Positions 5,953 through 12,662 of a DNA stretch of 12,662 bases are shown one piece after another; within the stretch, counting starts at the first letter, position 1, and each line of letters opens with the position of its first letter. The stretch covers positions 1 through 12,662 of the forward strand of contig JBBDYI010000347.1 in the NCBI GenBank assembly GCA_040901705.1. The letters run 5' to 3'. Source of the DNA: PLA5 sp040901705 (GTDB lineage Bacteria; Planctomycetota; Planctomycetia; Pirellulales; PLA5). Made by a program: the position numbers and the translations under genes. The notes under the pieces were generated by a model, which was given only the letters and a program-made list of their open reading frames with translations, did not search any database and was not told the DNA's origin.

Positions 5953-6960
5953 ATGTCTTCAGACGCCCCTCGCACTAGCGAGACGAGTGCCGCGCCGCCG
6001 TTGCCCGATGAAGGCAATTGGGTGCTTGGCCGCAATGCCGCCGTTCGGCGGATCGCCCGGCATGTCCAGCGCGCTGCGGAAGTCGCATGCACCGTTCTGG
6101 TGAGCGGCGAAACGGGCACGGGCAAAGAGCTTTGGGCTCGTCGCATTCATACCGACGGCCCGCGAAAAAACCAACCATTCATTCCCGTCAATTGCGCCGC
6201 GCTGACCGCAACGCTCGCCGAAAGTCAGCTATTCGGCCATGAAAAAGGAGCCTTTACCGGTGCCGCCGGACGCTCGTTGGGCGTGTTTCGCGCCGCGGCG
6301 GGTGGAGTCGTGTTTCTCGACGAAGTCGGCGAAATGCCGCTCGAATTGCAGCCCAAGTTGCTGCGTGTCCTTCAGGAAGGCGAAGTTACGCCGGTCGGCG
6401 CTGCTCGGCCCGAAAAGGTCGACGTGCAGATCGTGGCGGCCACCAATCGCAACCTGGAATTGGAAGTCGAGGAAGGCCGCTTCCGCGAGGATCTTTATTA
6501 CCGCTTGAACATGGTCGAGTTGCGCGTGCCATCACTTCGGGAGCGCGTGGAGGATATTCCCGAATTCGTCGACTTCTTTTCCCGGCGGTTCGCGGAGAAA
6601 TATCGCTGCTCGCGATGGACGCCGGACGAGGCGACGCTGCGGCAGTTCTGCGAATACGAGTGGCCGGGCAATATCCGCCAATTGGCCCACGTGATCGAGC
6701 AGTCTTACGTCCTCGACACGTGCCCGGAACTTCCCAGCCGTGGTGGAATGGGCGGGCGCGGCGACGCGCTGCCGTTCTTCAATCTCGATCGGCTGCGAAC
6801 GGCGGCCGTGCGACAGGCCCTCAAGACGACCGGCGGCCACAAGGGTCGCGCGGCGAAGTTGCTGGGCGTTCATGCCAACACCATGACCCGGCTGCTCGCC
6901 CAACTCGAGCAGGACGAACGCACGTGCGGTCCCAATGCACCGCAACCGAGCGTCAACTGA
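5953..6960 (+). CDS. Sigma-54-dependent transcriptional activator without receiver domain
   Basis: A bacterial enhancer-binding protein of the NtrC/PspF type. It hydrolyses ATP to remodel RNA polymerase holding sigma-54. The 335 residues comprise a short N-terminal tail (1-25), a complete AAA+ domain and a C-terminal Fis-type helix-turn-helix. Visible motifs are Walker A GETGTGKE (52-59), the sigma-54 contact loop GAFTGA (99-104), Walker B VVFLDEVGE (119-127), the RVPSLRER segment with putative arginine fingers (191-198), WPGNIRQL (237-244, sensor II) and the DNA-binding helices at 284-320. There is no receiver, GAF or PAS domain, so control must come from partner binding or expression level, as with PspF. 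The ATG at 5953 has GGAG 12 bases upstream, which is rather far; in-frame starts up to 5854 are possible. It precedes the adaptor/ABC/channel block on the same strand and may regulate it. Confidence 0.93.
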   Translation: MSSDAPRTSETSAAPPLPDEGNWVLGRNAAVRRIARHVQRAAEVACTVLVSGETGTGKELWARRIHTDGPRKNQPFIPVNCAALTATLAESQLFGHEKGAFTGAAGRSLGVFRAAAGGVVFLDEVGEMPLELQPKLLRVLQEGEVTPVGAARPEKVDVQIVAATNRNLELEVEEGRFREDLYYRLNMVELRVPSLRERVEDIPEFVDFFSRRFAEKYRCSRWTPDEATLRQFCEYEWPGNIRQLAHVIEQSYVLDTCPELPSRGGMGGRGDALPFFNLDRLRTAAVRQALKTTGGHKGRAAKLLGVHANTMTRLLAQLEQDERTCGPNAPQPSVN

Positions 6961-7121
6961 GGTGTTTCAGTTGGTTGGTGCGAGTCGGTGCGCGCGTGTA
7001 GCCGTTCTCGACTACCTCGGACCTTGCCAAGCGTACTGCGGCAGTGCATCCGTCGGGCGCTGGGCGAATCTTGAGAAAATCGTGCGAGAAACCGCCGAGT
7101 TTCGGCCGCACGGACACCTCG

Positions 7122-7137
7122 CGCGAAGCGTTTCGCG
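7122..7137. promoter_or_regulatory. Dyad CGCGAA-N4-TTCGCG upstream of the adaptor promoter
   Basis: A perfect 6-bp inverted repeat with a 4-base spacer ends 23 bases before the -35 box. A near-identical dyad (GGCGAA-CCGT-TTCGCC) precedes the mscS-type gene at 9748-9763; the 14-base cores differ at one position. It may be an operator or an enhancer site, or a short dispersed palindrome. Confidence 0.3.
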
Positions 7138-7160
7138 ACCGCCGGTGGCCGGGAATGTGG

Positions 7161-7189
7161 ATGACAGGGCCGGGACAGTCGACTAAAAT
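7161..7189 (+). promoter_or_regulatory. Candidate sigma-70 promoter of the adaptor/ABC block
   Basis: ATGACA (5 of 6 to TTGACA), a 17-base spacer and TAAAAT (5 of 6 to TATAAT). The start would be near 7196, about 105 bases before the ATG at 7301. This is the strongest promoter-like pair I noticed in the window. Confidence 0.55.
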
Positions 7190-7300
7190 ACTAGCGACTC
7201 GATTCGGCAGCCTTCCTCGCCAACGCGCATCCTGCCTGCGGCTGCCGCCGACTCCCGCCCGTTTTCTCCCCCGACGTTCGGATACCTGCGAGGTGGCTCG

Positions 7301-8875
7301 ATGGCGCGCACATTGCGTCTCGAAAGGCAACGACGCTCTTCCCGATGGGACTTGTCCCGACGCGGCTTGGAACGCGGGCGGTTGGCACGCGGAGGTCGTG
7401 TTTGGTGGGGCGCGATCGCGGCGCTGGTCGTTTTGGCCGGGGTCGCCAGCGGCGGCTATGCCTACTATCGTAGCTGGGCCAGCGACAACAGTCCCGAATC
7501 GGCCGCCATTCTGCATCCCGTAAGCCGGTCGGTGTTCGAACATTTCGTCGTCGAACGCGGCGACCTGGAAAGCTCCAGCAACGAGGAAGTCCGCTGCCTC
7601 GTCAAAGCCGAATACGCCGCGGGTACGGCGATCCTGAAGATCGTGCCGGCCGGTAAGATCGTGAAGAAAGGCGACTTTCTCATTCAGTTCGACGACTCCG
7701 CGCTGCGGACGCAGTTGACGCAACAAAAGATCTACGTCGCCAACGCACTGGCAATGAAAACACAGAACGAGACGGCGCTAAAGACCGCCGAGGCGACGCT
7801 GCAGGAATACATCAACGGCACGTCGAAGCAGGAGCAGGAACTGGCCCGCGGCGAAGTGTTCGTGGCCGAGGAAAACCTCCGCCGCGCGGAGGAGTATCTG
7901 CGATTCGCGGAACGGCTGGCGGCGCGAAATTACATCAACGCCGTGCAGCTCGACGCCGAACGGTTCTCGGTGCAAAAAGCCGCCAAGGATTTGGACGCGG
8001 CCAATACGAAGCTCGACGTGCTGCAGAATCACACGTACCAGAAGATGGTCGCGCAGCTCAACGGCGCGATTGCCCAGGCGAAAGCCGCGCTGGTCGCGTC
8101 CGAGGCCACGTTCGCGCTGGAAACATCGCGGATGAACGTGCTCGAAGATCAAGTGGCCCGCTGCCACGTCGTCGCGCCGGGCGATGGTCAGGTTGTTTAT
8201 TACACGAACAACGATCGGCGTCGCGATGAAGAAACGATCATCGAGGAAGGAGCGATCATCCGCGAAGGTCAGACCGTGATCCGCCTGCCGGACACCACGC
8301 AAATGCAGGTCAAGACGGTCGTCAACGAGTCGCGGATCAATCTCGTCCGGCCGGGAGCGATCGCCAAGATCGAACTCGATTCGATCCCGGGCGTGTTTCT
8401 CGACGGTTTTGTCGAGTCCGTCGATGCGTTTCCGATGTCGCGGCGATGGTCGTCGTCGACGAAGGAATACGGCGCGACCGTGAAGATTACGTCGCCCGCC
8501 GCCAACTTGAAGCCCGGCTTGCGGGCGAAGGTCACCATCGTCGTCGCCAACGAGCCGAACGCGCTTCAGGTTCCGGTGCAATCGATCGTCGAACGCGACG
8601 GCGTGAATTATTGCCTGGTCAGCAACGACGGCGCGCTCACCGCCAAGCCCGTTGACATCGGTCCGAACAACGACAAGTTCGTGGTCGTCAACGGTGGTTT
8701 GAGCGAAGGCGACCAGGTCGCGTTGGACGGCGCACGCTATGCCGAGGACGTGGAATTCCCTGACGCCCCGCAAGCGCCCGCGCTTGCCGACCGCGGGAAC
8801 GAACGCCGCCGCGGCCGGCTGCCGGCCGAAAGCGCCGCGAAACCGCGGCCGGGGCGTCCGGAAAGCGGCGGTTGA
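7301..8875 (+). CDS. HlyD/MacA-type membrane-fusion (periplasmic adaptor) protein
   Basis: Adaptors of this family bridge an inner-membrane transporter to the outer envelope for export of proteins, lipids or small molecules. The 524-residue protein has a basic cytoplasmic N-terminus (1-33, many Arg) and one membrane anchor (about 34-56). It continues with the first half of a lipoyl/barrel-sandwich domain (about 98-132) and a long helical hairpin or coiled coil (about 133-285). The second lipoyl half (APGDGQVVYYT, from 292), a beta-barrel (about 333-415, ending LKPGLRAKVTI) and a membrane-proximal domain (about 420-480) follow. The tail (487-524) is rich in Pro, Arg and Ala. GAGGT (7290-7294) lies 6 bases before the ATG. 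The ABC ATPase gene follows after 87 bases, supporting a MacA-like pairing, but no permease gene follows. The substrate cannot be told from sequence. Confidence 0.9.
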   Translation: MARTLRLERQRRSSRWDLSRRGLERGRLARGGRVWWGAIAALVVLAGVASGGYAYYRSWASDNSPESAAILHPVSRSVFEHFVVERGDLESSSNEEVRCLVKAEYAAGTAILKIVPAGKIVKKGDFLIQFDDSALRTQLTQQKIYVANALAMKTQNETALKTAEATLQEYINGTSKQEQELARGEVFVAEENLRRAEEYLRFAERLAARNYINAVQLDAERFSVQKAAKDLDAANTKLDVLQNHTYQKMVAQLNGAIAQAKAALVASEATFALETSRMNVLEDQVARCHVVAPGDGQVVYYTNNDRRRDEETIIEEGAIIREGQTVIRLPDTTQMQVKTVVNESRINLVRPGAIAKIELDSIPGVFLDGFVESVDAFPMSRRWSSSTKEYGATVKITSPAANLKPGLRAKVTIVVANEPNALQVPVQSIVERDGVNYCLVSNDGALTAKPVDIGPNNDKFVVVNGGLSEGDQVALDGARYAEDVEFPDAPQAPALADRGNERRRGRLPAESAAKPRPGRPESGG

Positions 8876-8962
8876 TTTGGCCCGCCGCCATATTTGTTTC
8901 GCGGCCAGGTTATTGGCGCGCCGCGTTTTGTAAGCTGAGAGTATCGCACGTTCGAAGGCGTC

Positions 8963-9709
<747 letters not shown>

Positions 9710-9747
9710 CCTGTCCGCAGCACGGCGGCGGAACCGTCGCTGCACGA

Positions 9748-9763
9748 GGCGAACCGTTTCGCC
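9748..9763. promoter_or_regulatory. Dyad GGCGAA-N4-TTCGCC between the ABC and mscS-type genes
   Basis: A perfect 6-bp inverted repeat with spacer CCGT lies 57 bases before the mscS-type ATG. It closely resembles the dyad at 7122-7137. The same arms with other spacers occur inside the large palindrome at 12498-12609 (12522-12537 and 12563-12578). It could be an operator, a small terminator after the ABC gene, or a remnant of the dispersed repeat. Confidence 0.3.
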
Positions 9764-9807
9764 GACCGACCGACGCAAGCCGCCGGCATCTACGAACTTG
9801 CCGACAC

Positions 9808-9813
9808 GAGGAG
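9808..9813 (+). promoter_or_regulatory. Strong Shine-Dalgarno site of the mscS-type gene
   Basis: GAGGAG lies 7 bases before the ATG at 9821. It is the strongest ribosome binding site in the window and fixes the start. Confidence 0.75.
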
Positions 9814-9820
9814 CAATGTC

Positions 9821-10948
9821 ATGGACGGCTGGAAATCCTTTCTCGAATCTCTGCAACGTCCGGTCTATCACAACACGCTGCAACAATGGGCGTTGGCCGT
9901 CGTCGTGGCGATCGCAGCTTACGTTGTGCTGCGGATCGTCAAGCGTGTTCTGGCGTCGCAATCGCGGCGATTCGCCGAGCGATTCGTCAGCACGTGGAGT
10001 TCCGCGGCCGTCGGCTTGATCGAAGCGACGCGGACGTGGTTCTTGCTGATCGTGGCGATCTACTGCGGCACGCTCATGCTCACGCTGCCGGCGACCGAAC
10101 GAATCCTCGCCGGCGTCGCCATCATTGCCGCCTGGCTGCAAACGGCGCTGTGGGCTAGTTCGTTGTTGACGCTATACCTGGAAAACTACATCCGATCGAA
10201 GTCGCAGGCCGATCCGGCCGCCGCCACAACGATCGCCATGCTCGGCTTCCTCGGCCGGTTGGTGTTGTGGTCGCTGGTGGCGCTCCTGGCATTGGAAAAC
10301 CTCGGCGTCGACGTCACCGCGCTGGTGGCCGGCTTGGGCGTCGGCGGAATCGCCGTGGCTTTGGCCGCACAAAACATTCTCGGCGATCTGTTCGCGTCGC
10401 TCTCCATCGTGCTGGACAAGCCGTTCATGCTCGGCGATTTCATCGTCGTGGGCGATCAGGCCGGCACCGTCGAGGCGATCGGACTCAAGACCACTCGCGT
10501 CCGCAGCCTCACCGGCGAGCAGCTCGTGTTCGCCAACAACGATTTGCTGCAAAGTCGGATTCGCAACTTCAAGCGGATGCAGGAGCGGCGGATCGTGTTC
10601 TCCGTCGGCGTCACCTACGAAACGCCGCGCGAGAAACTCGGCGGCGTGGCGGCGATTCTCCGCCAGGCCGTCGAGGGCCAGGAGACGCTCCGCTTCGACC
10701 GCGCCCATTTCAAGCAGTTCGGTCCGTCGTCGCTCGACTTCGAAGTGGTGTACTACGTTCGCACGGCGGACTACAACGCCTACATGGACGCGCAACAGGC
10801 GGTGAACTTGATCATCTTCGACCGCTTCGCCGCCGAGGGGATCGAGTTCGCCTACCCGACGCAGACGCTGCTCGTCCGCGATACGACGGACCGCGAGGCG
10901 AACCAGGGTCAAACGCGATTACCCCGCTCGGGACAGGAGACAAATTAG
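9821..10948 (+). CDS. MscS-family mechanosensitive channel protein
   Basis: This is a small-conductance mechanosensitive channel-type protein, expected as a heptamer in the inner membrane that releases solutes on hypo-osmotic shock. The 375 residues show about five membrane segments (roughly 22-40, 72-90, 95-118, 140-158 and the pore helix 163-183), more than the three of E. coli MscS. The pore helix is rich in Gly and Ala (VAGLGVGGIAVALAAQN). It leads into the conserved beta-domain motif LDKPFMLGDFIVVGDQAGTVEAIGLKTTRVR, starting at 198, with FANNDLL at 237-243. The alpha/beta domain extends to about 352. The short polar tail is unremarkable. GAGGAG precedes the ATG. It lies 111 bases after the ABC ATPase on the same strand, in the position where a permease would be expected. 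A functional link is conjecture. Confidence 0.94.
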   Translation: MDGWKSFLESLQRPVYHNTLQQWALAVVVAIAAYVVLRIVKRVLASQSRRFAERFVSTWSSAAVGLIEATRTWFLLIVAIYCGTLMLTLPATERILAGVAIIAAWLQTALWASSLLTLYLENYIRSKSQADPAAATTIAMLGFLGRLVLWSLVALLALENLGVDVTALVAGLGVGGIAVALAAQNILGDLFASLSIVLDKPFMLGDFIVVGDQAGTVEAIGLKTTRVRSLTGEQLVFANNDLLQSRIRNFKRMQERRIVFSVGVTYETPREKLGGVAAILRQAVEGQETLRFDRAHFKQFGPSSLDFEVVYYVRTADYNAYMDAQQAVNLIIFDRFAAEGIEFAYPTQTLLVRDTTDREANQGQTRLPRSGQETN

Positions 10949-10989
10949 CTGACACCAGCTGCTCGCGGGCCGTGATTTTACGATGCCGC

Positions 10990-11018
10990 AATGCGATGGC
11001 CGCCGTAATGCGATGGCC
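10990..11018. repeat. Direct repeat of AATGCGATGGCC, 17-base period
   Basis: AATGCGATGGCC occurs at 10990-11001 and 11007-11018, separated by five bases. It lies in the 217-base gap (10949-11165) between the convergent mscS-type and LarA-like genes. Apart from a 5-bp hairpin at the mscS-type stop (10947-10960) I see no clear terminator in this gap. Confidence 0.6.
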
Positions 11019-11165
11019 CAGGAATCGCGGACTCTGGCGGGGGGCGGAACAATTGCCCGTTGAAAGGAATCTGCCGCGAACAACAATCGCACAACGGCGG
11101 TTGCCAGACGATTTTGAGATATCGAGCAGCGTCGATCGGCGCAATTCACAGGCGCGCCGCGGTCG

Positions 11166-12434
11166 TCAACCATCGGAGATTTGGAAGGCCGGAAGCATGC
11201 CGCCCATTTCCAGCGGCAACTCTGCCGGCGAACCGAGGATTTCTAAGTTCTTGTTGGCCTGGGCCGTTTCGAGGTACGCCGTGGAGCAGACGATTTCCAC
11301 GAGATCGAGCGTGTTGTGAATCCAAACGAGTTTGGCATTCTGGGGTTCAACCAGGCCGATCGTGGCTAATGCCGCTTCGAGAACCTCCTTGTCTGTCTCG
11401 AAATGAACGGGAATCATCGCGGCCGTCGGGTGGCTGCCAGTGATGCAATTGATGGCCGTGATCTTGGGGTCCATGTCGCGGACGACGCGGGCGAGGCAAA
11501 ACTCCGCCAGCCCGATGCCGGTGGCGTTGCCGTGGGTCGCTTCGGTCAGGCCGCGGACGATGATGCGTTTGACTCTTGGGCGTTCTTCGCCGGTGGCTTC
11601 GTGGTCGTTGTACTTGCGGCCGAGCACGTTGGTGTCCATGCCCGTGCCGGAGATGTTCTTGCCGATCTCGTCGACGATGAGGATGTCAACGTCGTCGAAC
11701 GGGAGCCGCGGTAGCAGACGTTTGGACTCGCGGAGCAGGGCCTTGTCGGTTTCGATGATGTCGGCCGGCAAGGCGGCGACGATCTTGGCCGTTTCGTCGA
11801 AGCTGTTTTCGATCACGCCGAGGCCCGCCACGACGCGGCACCGCTCGATCACTTCGGCGGCGACGGAGCGCACGATCTGGTCGAAGCTCCAGTTTTCGAT
11901 GGCCTTGTGATAGATCTTCGCCCCAGCGTGCTTGCCCAGGCCGATGAGCATCATCTTCATCATCCCGCTTTCGATATCGCCGGCGAAGCGGGTGTGCGGC
12001 TTCACTCGATTGACGACGAGGACGTGATCGGCTCCGAAGGCGTGTTTGTCGAAGTGGACGGGGAAGCCTTCCTTGGTCTGGCAAACGACGACGGTCTCCA
12101 TGCTGGCGCGGATGGGGCAGCCGAGGAAGGGTTCGGTGACGCCGTAGGTTTCGAGGACTTCGCGTTGCCCCTCGGCGGTGCCGCCGCCGTGGCTGCCCAT
12201 GGCCGGAACGACGAACGGATCGGCACCAAGCGATTTGAAATGGTCGACGGCGGATTTGATGATCGTGGCGATGTTGGCGACGCCGCGGCTGCCGCAGGTG
12301 ATGGCGACCGTCTGGCCTCTTTTGACGCGCGTGCTGAGGTTGAGGGCGGCGAGGTTTCGCTCGACCTCGGCTCGGATGTCGGCGACCTTCGAATCGTCGA
12401 AACGCTGCCGGACGCGGAAGACTTGTGGGAACAT
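11166..12434 (-). CDS. LarA-superfamily (DUF2088-type) protein, probable nickel-pincer-dependent racemase or epimerase
   Basis: A 422-residue soluble protein related to lactate racemase LarA, whose members use a nickel-pincer nucleotide to racemise or epimerise 2-hydroxyacids. Residues that look equivalent to the LarA catalytic and cofactor residues are present. His82 lies in AMGSHGGGTAEG (78-89), His147 in NRVKPHTRFAGD (142-153) and Lys160 in SGMMKMMLIGLGKHAG. These correspond to LarA His108, His174 and the cofactor-linking Lys184 by motif recall, not by alignment. No signal peptide or membrane segment is present. The substrate is unknown; several subfamilies act on compounds other than lactate. 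Cofactor genes larB, larC and larE are not in the window. The ATG at 12434 has no evident Shine-Dalgarno sequence, but the N-terminus is compatible with the fold. It is convergent with the mscS-type gene. Confidence 0.85.
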   Translation of the reverse strand: MFPQVFRVRQRFDDSKVADIRAEVERNLAALNLSTRVKRGQTVAITCGSRGVANIATIIKSAVDHFKSLGADPFVVPAMGSHGGGTAEGQREVLETYGVTEPFLGCPIRASMETVVVCQTKEGFPVHFDKHAFGADHVLVVNRVKPHTRFAGDIESGMMKMMLIGLGKHAGAKIYHKAIENWSFDQIVRSVAAEVIERCRVVAGLGVIENSFDETAKIVAALPADIIETDKALLRESKRLLPRLPFDDVDILIVDEIGKNISGTGMDTNVLGRKYNDHEATGEERPRVKRIIVRGLTEATHGNATGIGLAEFCLARVVRDMDPKITAINCITGSHPTAAMIPVHFETDKEVLEAALATIGLVEPQNAKLVWIHNTLDLVEIVCSTAYLETAQANKNLEILGSPAELPLEMGGMLPAFQISDG

Positions 12435-12451
12435 AGGAGCCGGGGGCAGAG

Positions 12452-12465
12452 GTCAGGTGTCAGGG
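12452..12465. repeat. Short tandem GTCAGGT/GTCAGGG upstream of the LarA-like gene
   Basis: GTCAGGT is followed directly by GTCAGGG, and a related GGGGACAGG comes a few bases later. This is low-complexity intergenic sequence akin to the GGACTAG repeat at the end of hisC. It occupies the 5' flank of the LarA-like gene, where its promoter would be expected. Confidence 0.5.
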
Positions 12466-12497
12466 AATAGGGGACAGGCGACTGCGGGTCGAGCTTT

Positions 12498-12609
12498 AGT
12501 GCTTATCCCAGAACTGTAGGAGGCGAATCCTTTCGCCGAAAGATTCGCTTGACAGTGCATTCGGCGAAAGGATTCGCCTCCTACAGAAATCGGTTTCGGG
12601 ATAAGCACT
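12498..12609. repeat. Large near-perfect palindrome (possible MITE or REP-like element)
   Basis: Inner arms of 26 bases (12515-12540 and 12560-12585) are exact reverse complements around a 19-base centre. Outer arms AGTGCTTATCCC (12498-12509) and GGGATAAGCACT (12598-12609) are also exact reverse complements. The joining segments differ in length (5 against 12 bases). Each inner arm contains a smaller dyad of the form GGCGAA-N4-TTCGCC. The right flank matches the motif in the ilvB leader (2622-2653). It could be a non-autonomous mobile element, a transcript-end hairpin or a protein-binding palindrome. Confidence 0.8.
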
Positions 12610-12611
12610 TA

Positions 12612-12662
12612 GAGCCTATCCTAAAACCCCTGCCGCTCGGAAGGCGATCCAGGCGGCCACAA
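12612..12662 (-). mobile_element. Possible edge of an insertion sequence (partial)
   Basis: From 12612 the sequence begins GAGCCTATCCTAAAAC, which resembles terminal inverted repeats of IS5-type elements as I recall them. A minus-strand frame is open from the window edge to a TAG at 12618-12616, encoding VAAWIAFRAAGVLG, which could be a transposase C-terminus. The evidence is short and rests on memory. The element directly abuts the large palindrome. Confidence 0.22.

Larger units (their letters stand above)
6961..7300. other. Intergenic region upstream of the adaptor gene
   Basis: These 340 bases contain no convincing gene. A dyad CGCGAA-GCGT-TTCGCG (7122-7137) and a good sigma-70-like promoter (7161-7189) are the only elements I can support. 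I looked for the GG-N10-GC pattern of a sigma-54 promoter and found only near misses with wrong spacing. Confidence 0.55.

Noticed and set aside
6961..7300. Sigma-54 promoter upstream of the adaptor gene
   Set aside because: Only near matches such as TTGGTGCGAGTCGGTGC are present, with spacing off by one base and a poor -12 element. A sigma-70-like pair at 7161-7189 fits better.

Overview
The window looks like a chromosomal segment of a GC-rich planctomycete, probably Pirellulales-like. This is inferred from five traits: high GC in the main genes, wide gaps between housekeeping genes, an acetolactate synthase with a plant-like C-terminus, a LarA-superfamily protein, and gaps full of short degenerate repeats. 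I could run no search, so the taxonomy is a judgement.

Layout. Positions 81-674 (minus) encode a small HEPN-like protein of lower GC than its neighbours. Positions 778-2550 (minus) are ilvB, the large subunit of acetolactate synthase, with a probable GTG start. A 725-base divergent gap (2551-3275) holds only repeats and presumably promoters. It is followed by hisC (3276-4334) and hisB (4651-5244), both plus strand, separated by another repeat-filled gap. A terminator-like hairpin with six T (5537-5561) is followed 35 bases later by a sigma-70-like promoter (5597-5625) and a long hairpin-rich leader. The leader precedes a sigma-54-dependent activator that lacks a receiver domain (5953-6960). 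After a second good promoter (7161-7189) come a MacA/HlyD-type membrane-fusion protein (7301-8875), a MacB/LolD-type ABC ATPase (8963-9709) and a MscS-type mechanosensitive channel (9821-10948), all plus strand. No ABC permease is present. Convergent to these, 11166-12434 (minus) encodes a LarA-superfamily (DUF2088-type) protein. The right end carries a 112-base near-perfect palindrome and possibly the edge of an insertion sequence.

How the genes work together. ilvB, hisC and hisB are amino-acid biosynthesis genes (branched-chain and histidine) that lie close together without forming a compact operon. The plus-strand block from 7301 to 10948 reads as a cell-envelope module (adaptor, ATPase, channel), possibly controlled by the activator just upstream, although I found no convincing sigma-54 promoter.

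The most notable material is non-coding. Almost every gap carries a short-period repeat, several are arranged as inverted pairs, and one motif (CAGAA...GGG-ATAAGCACTT-AG) occurs both in the ilvB leader and at the right end of the window. No clear new multi-gene system is visible. The best leads are the permease-less ABC/MscS block, the structured leader of the activator, the HEPN-like orphan and the repeat families.
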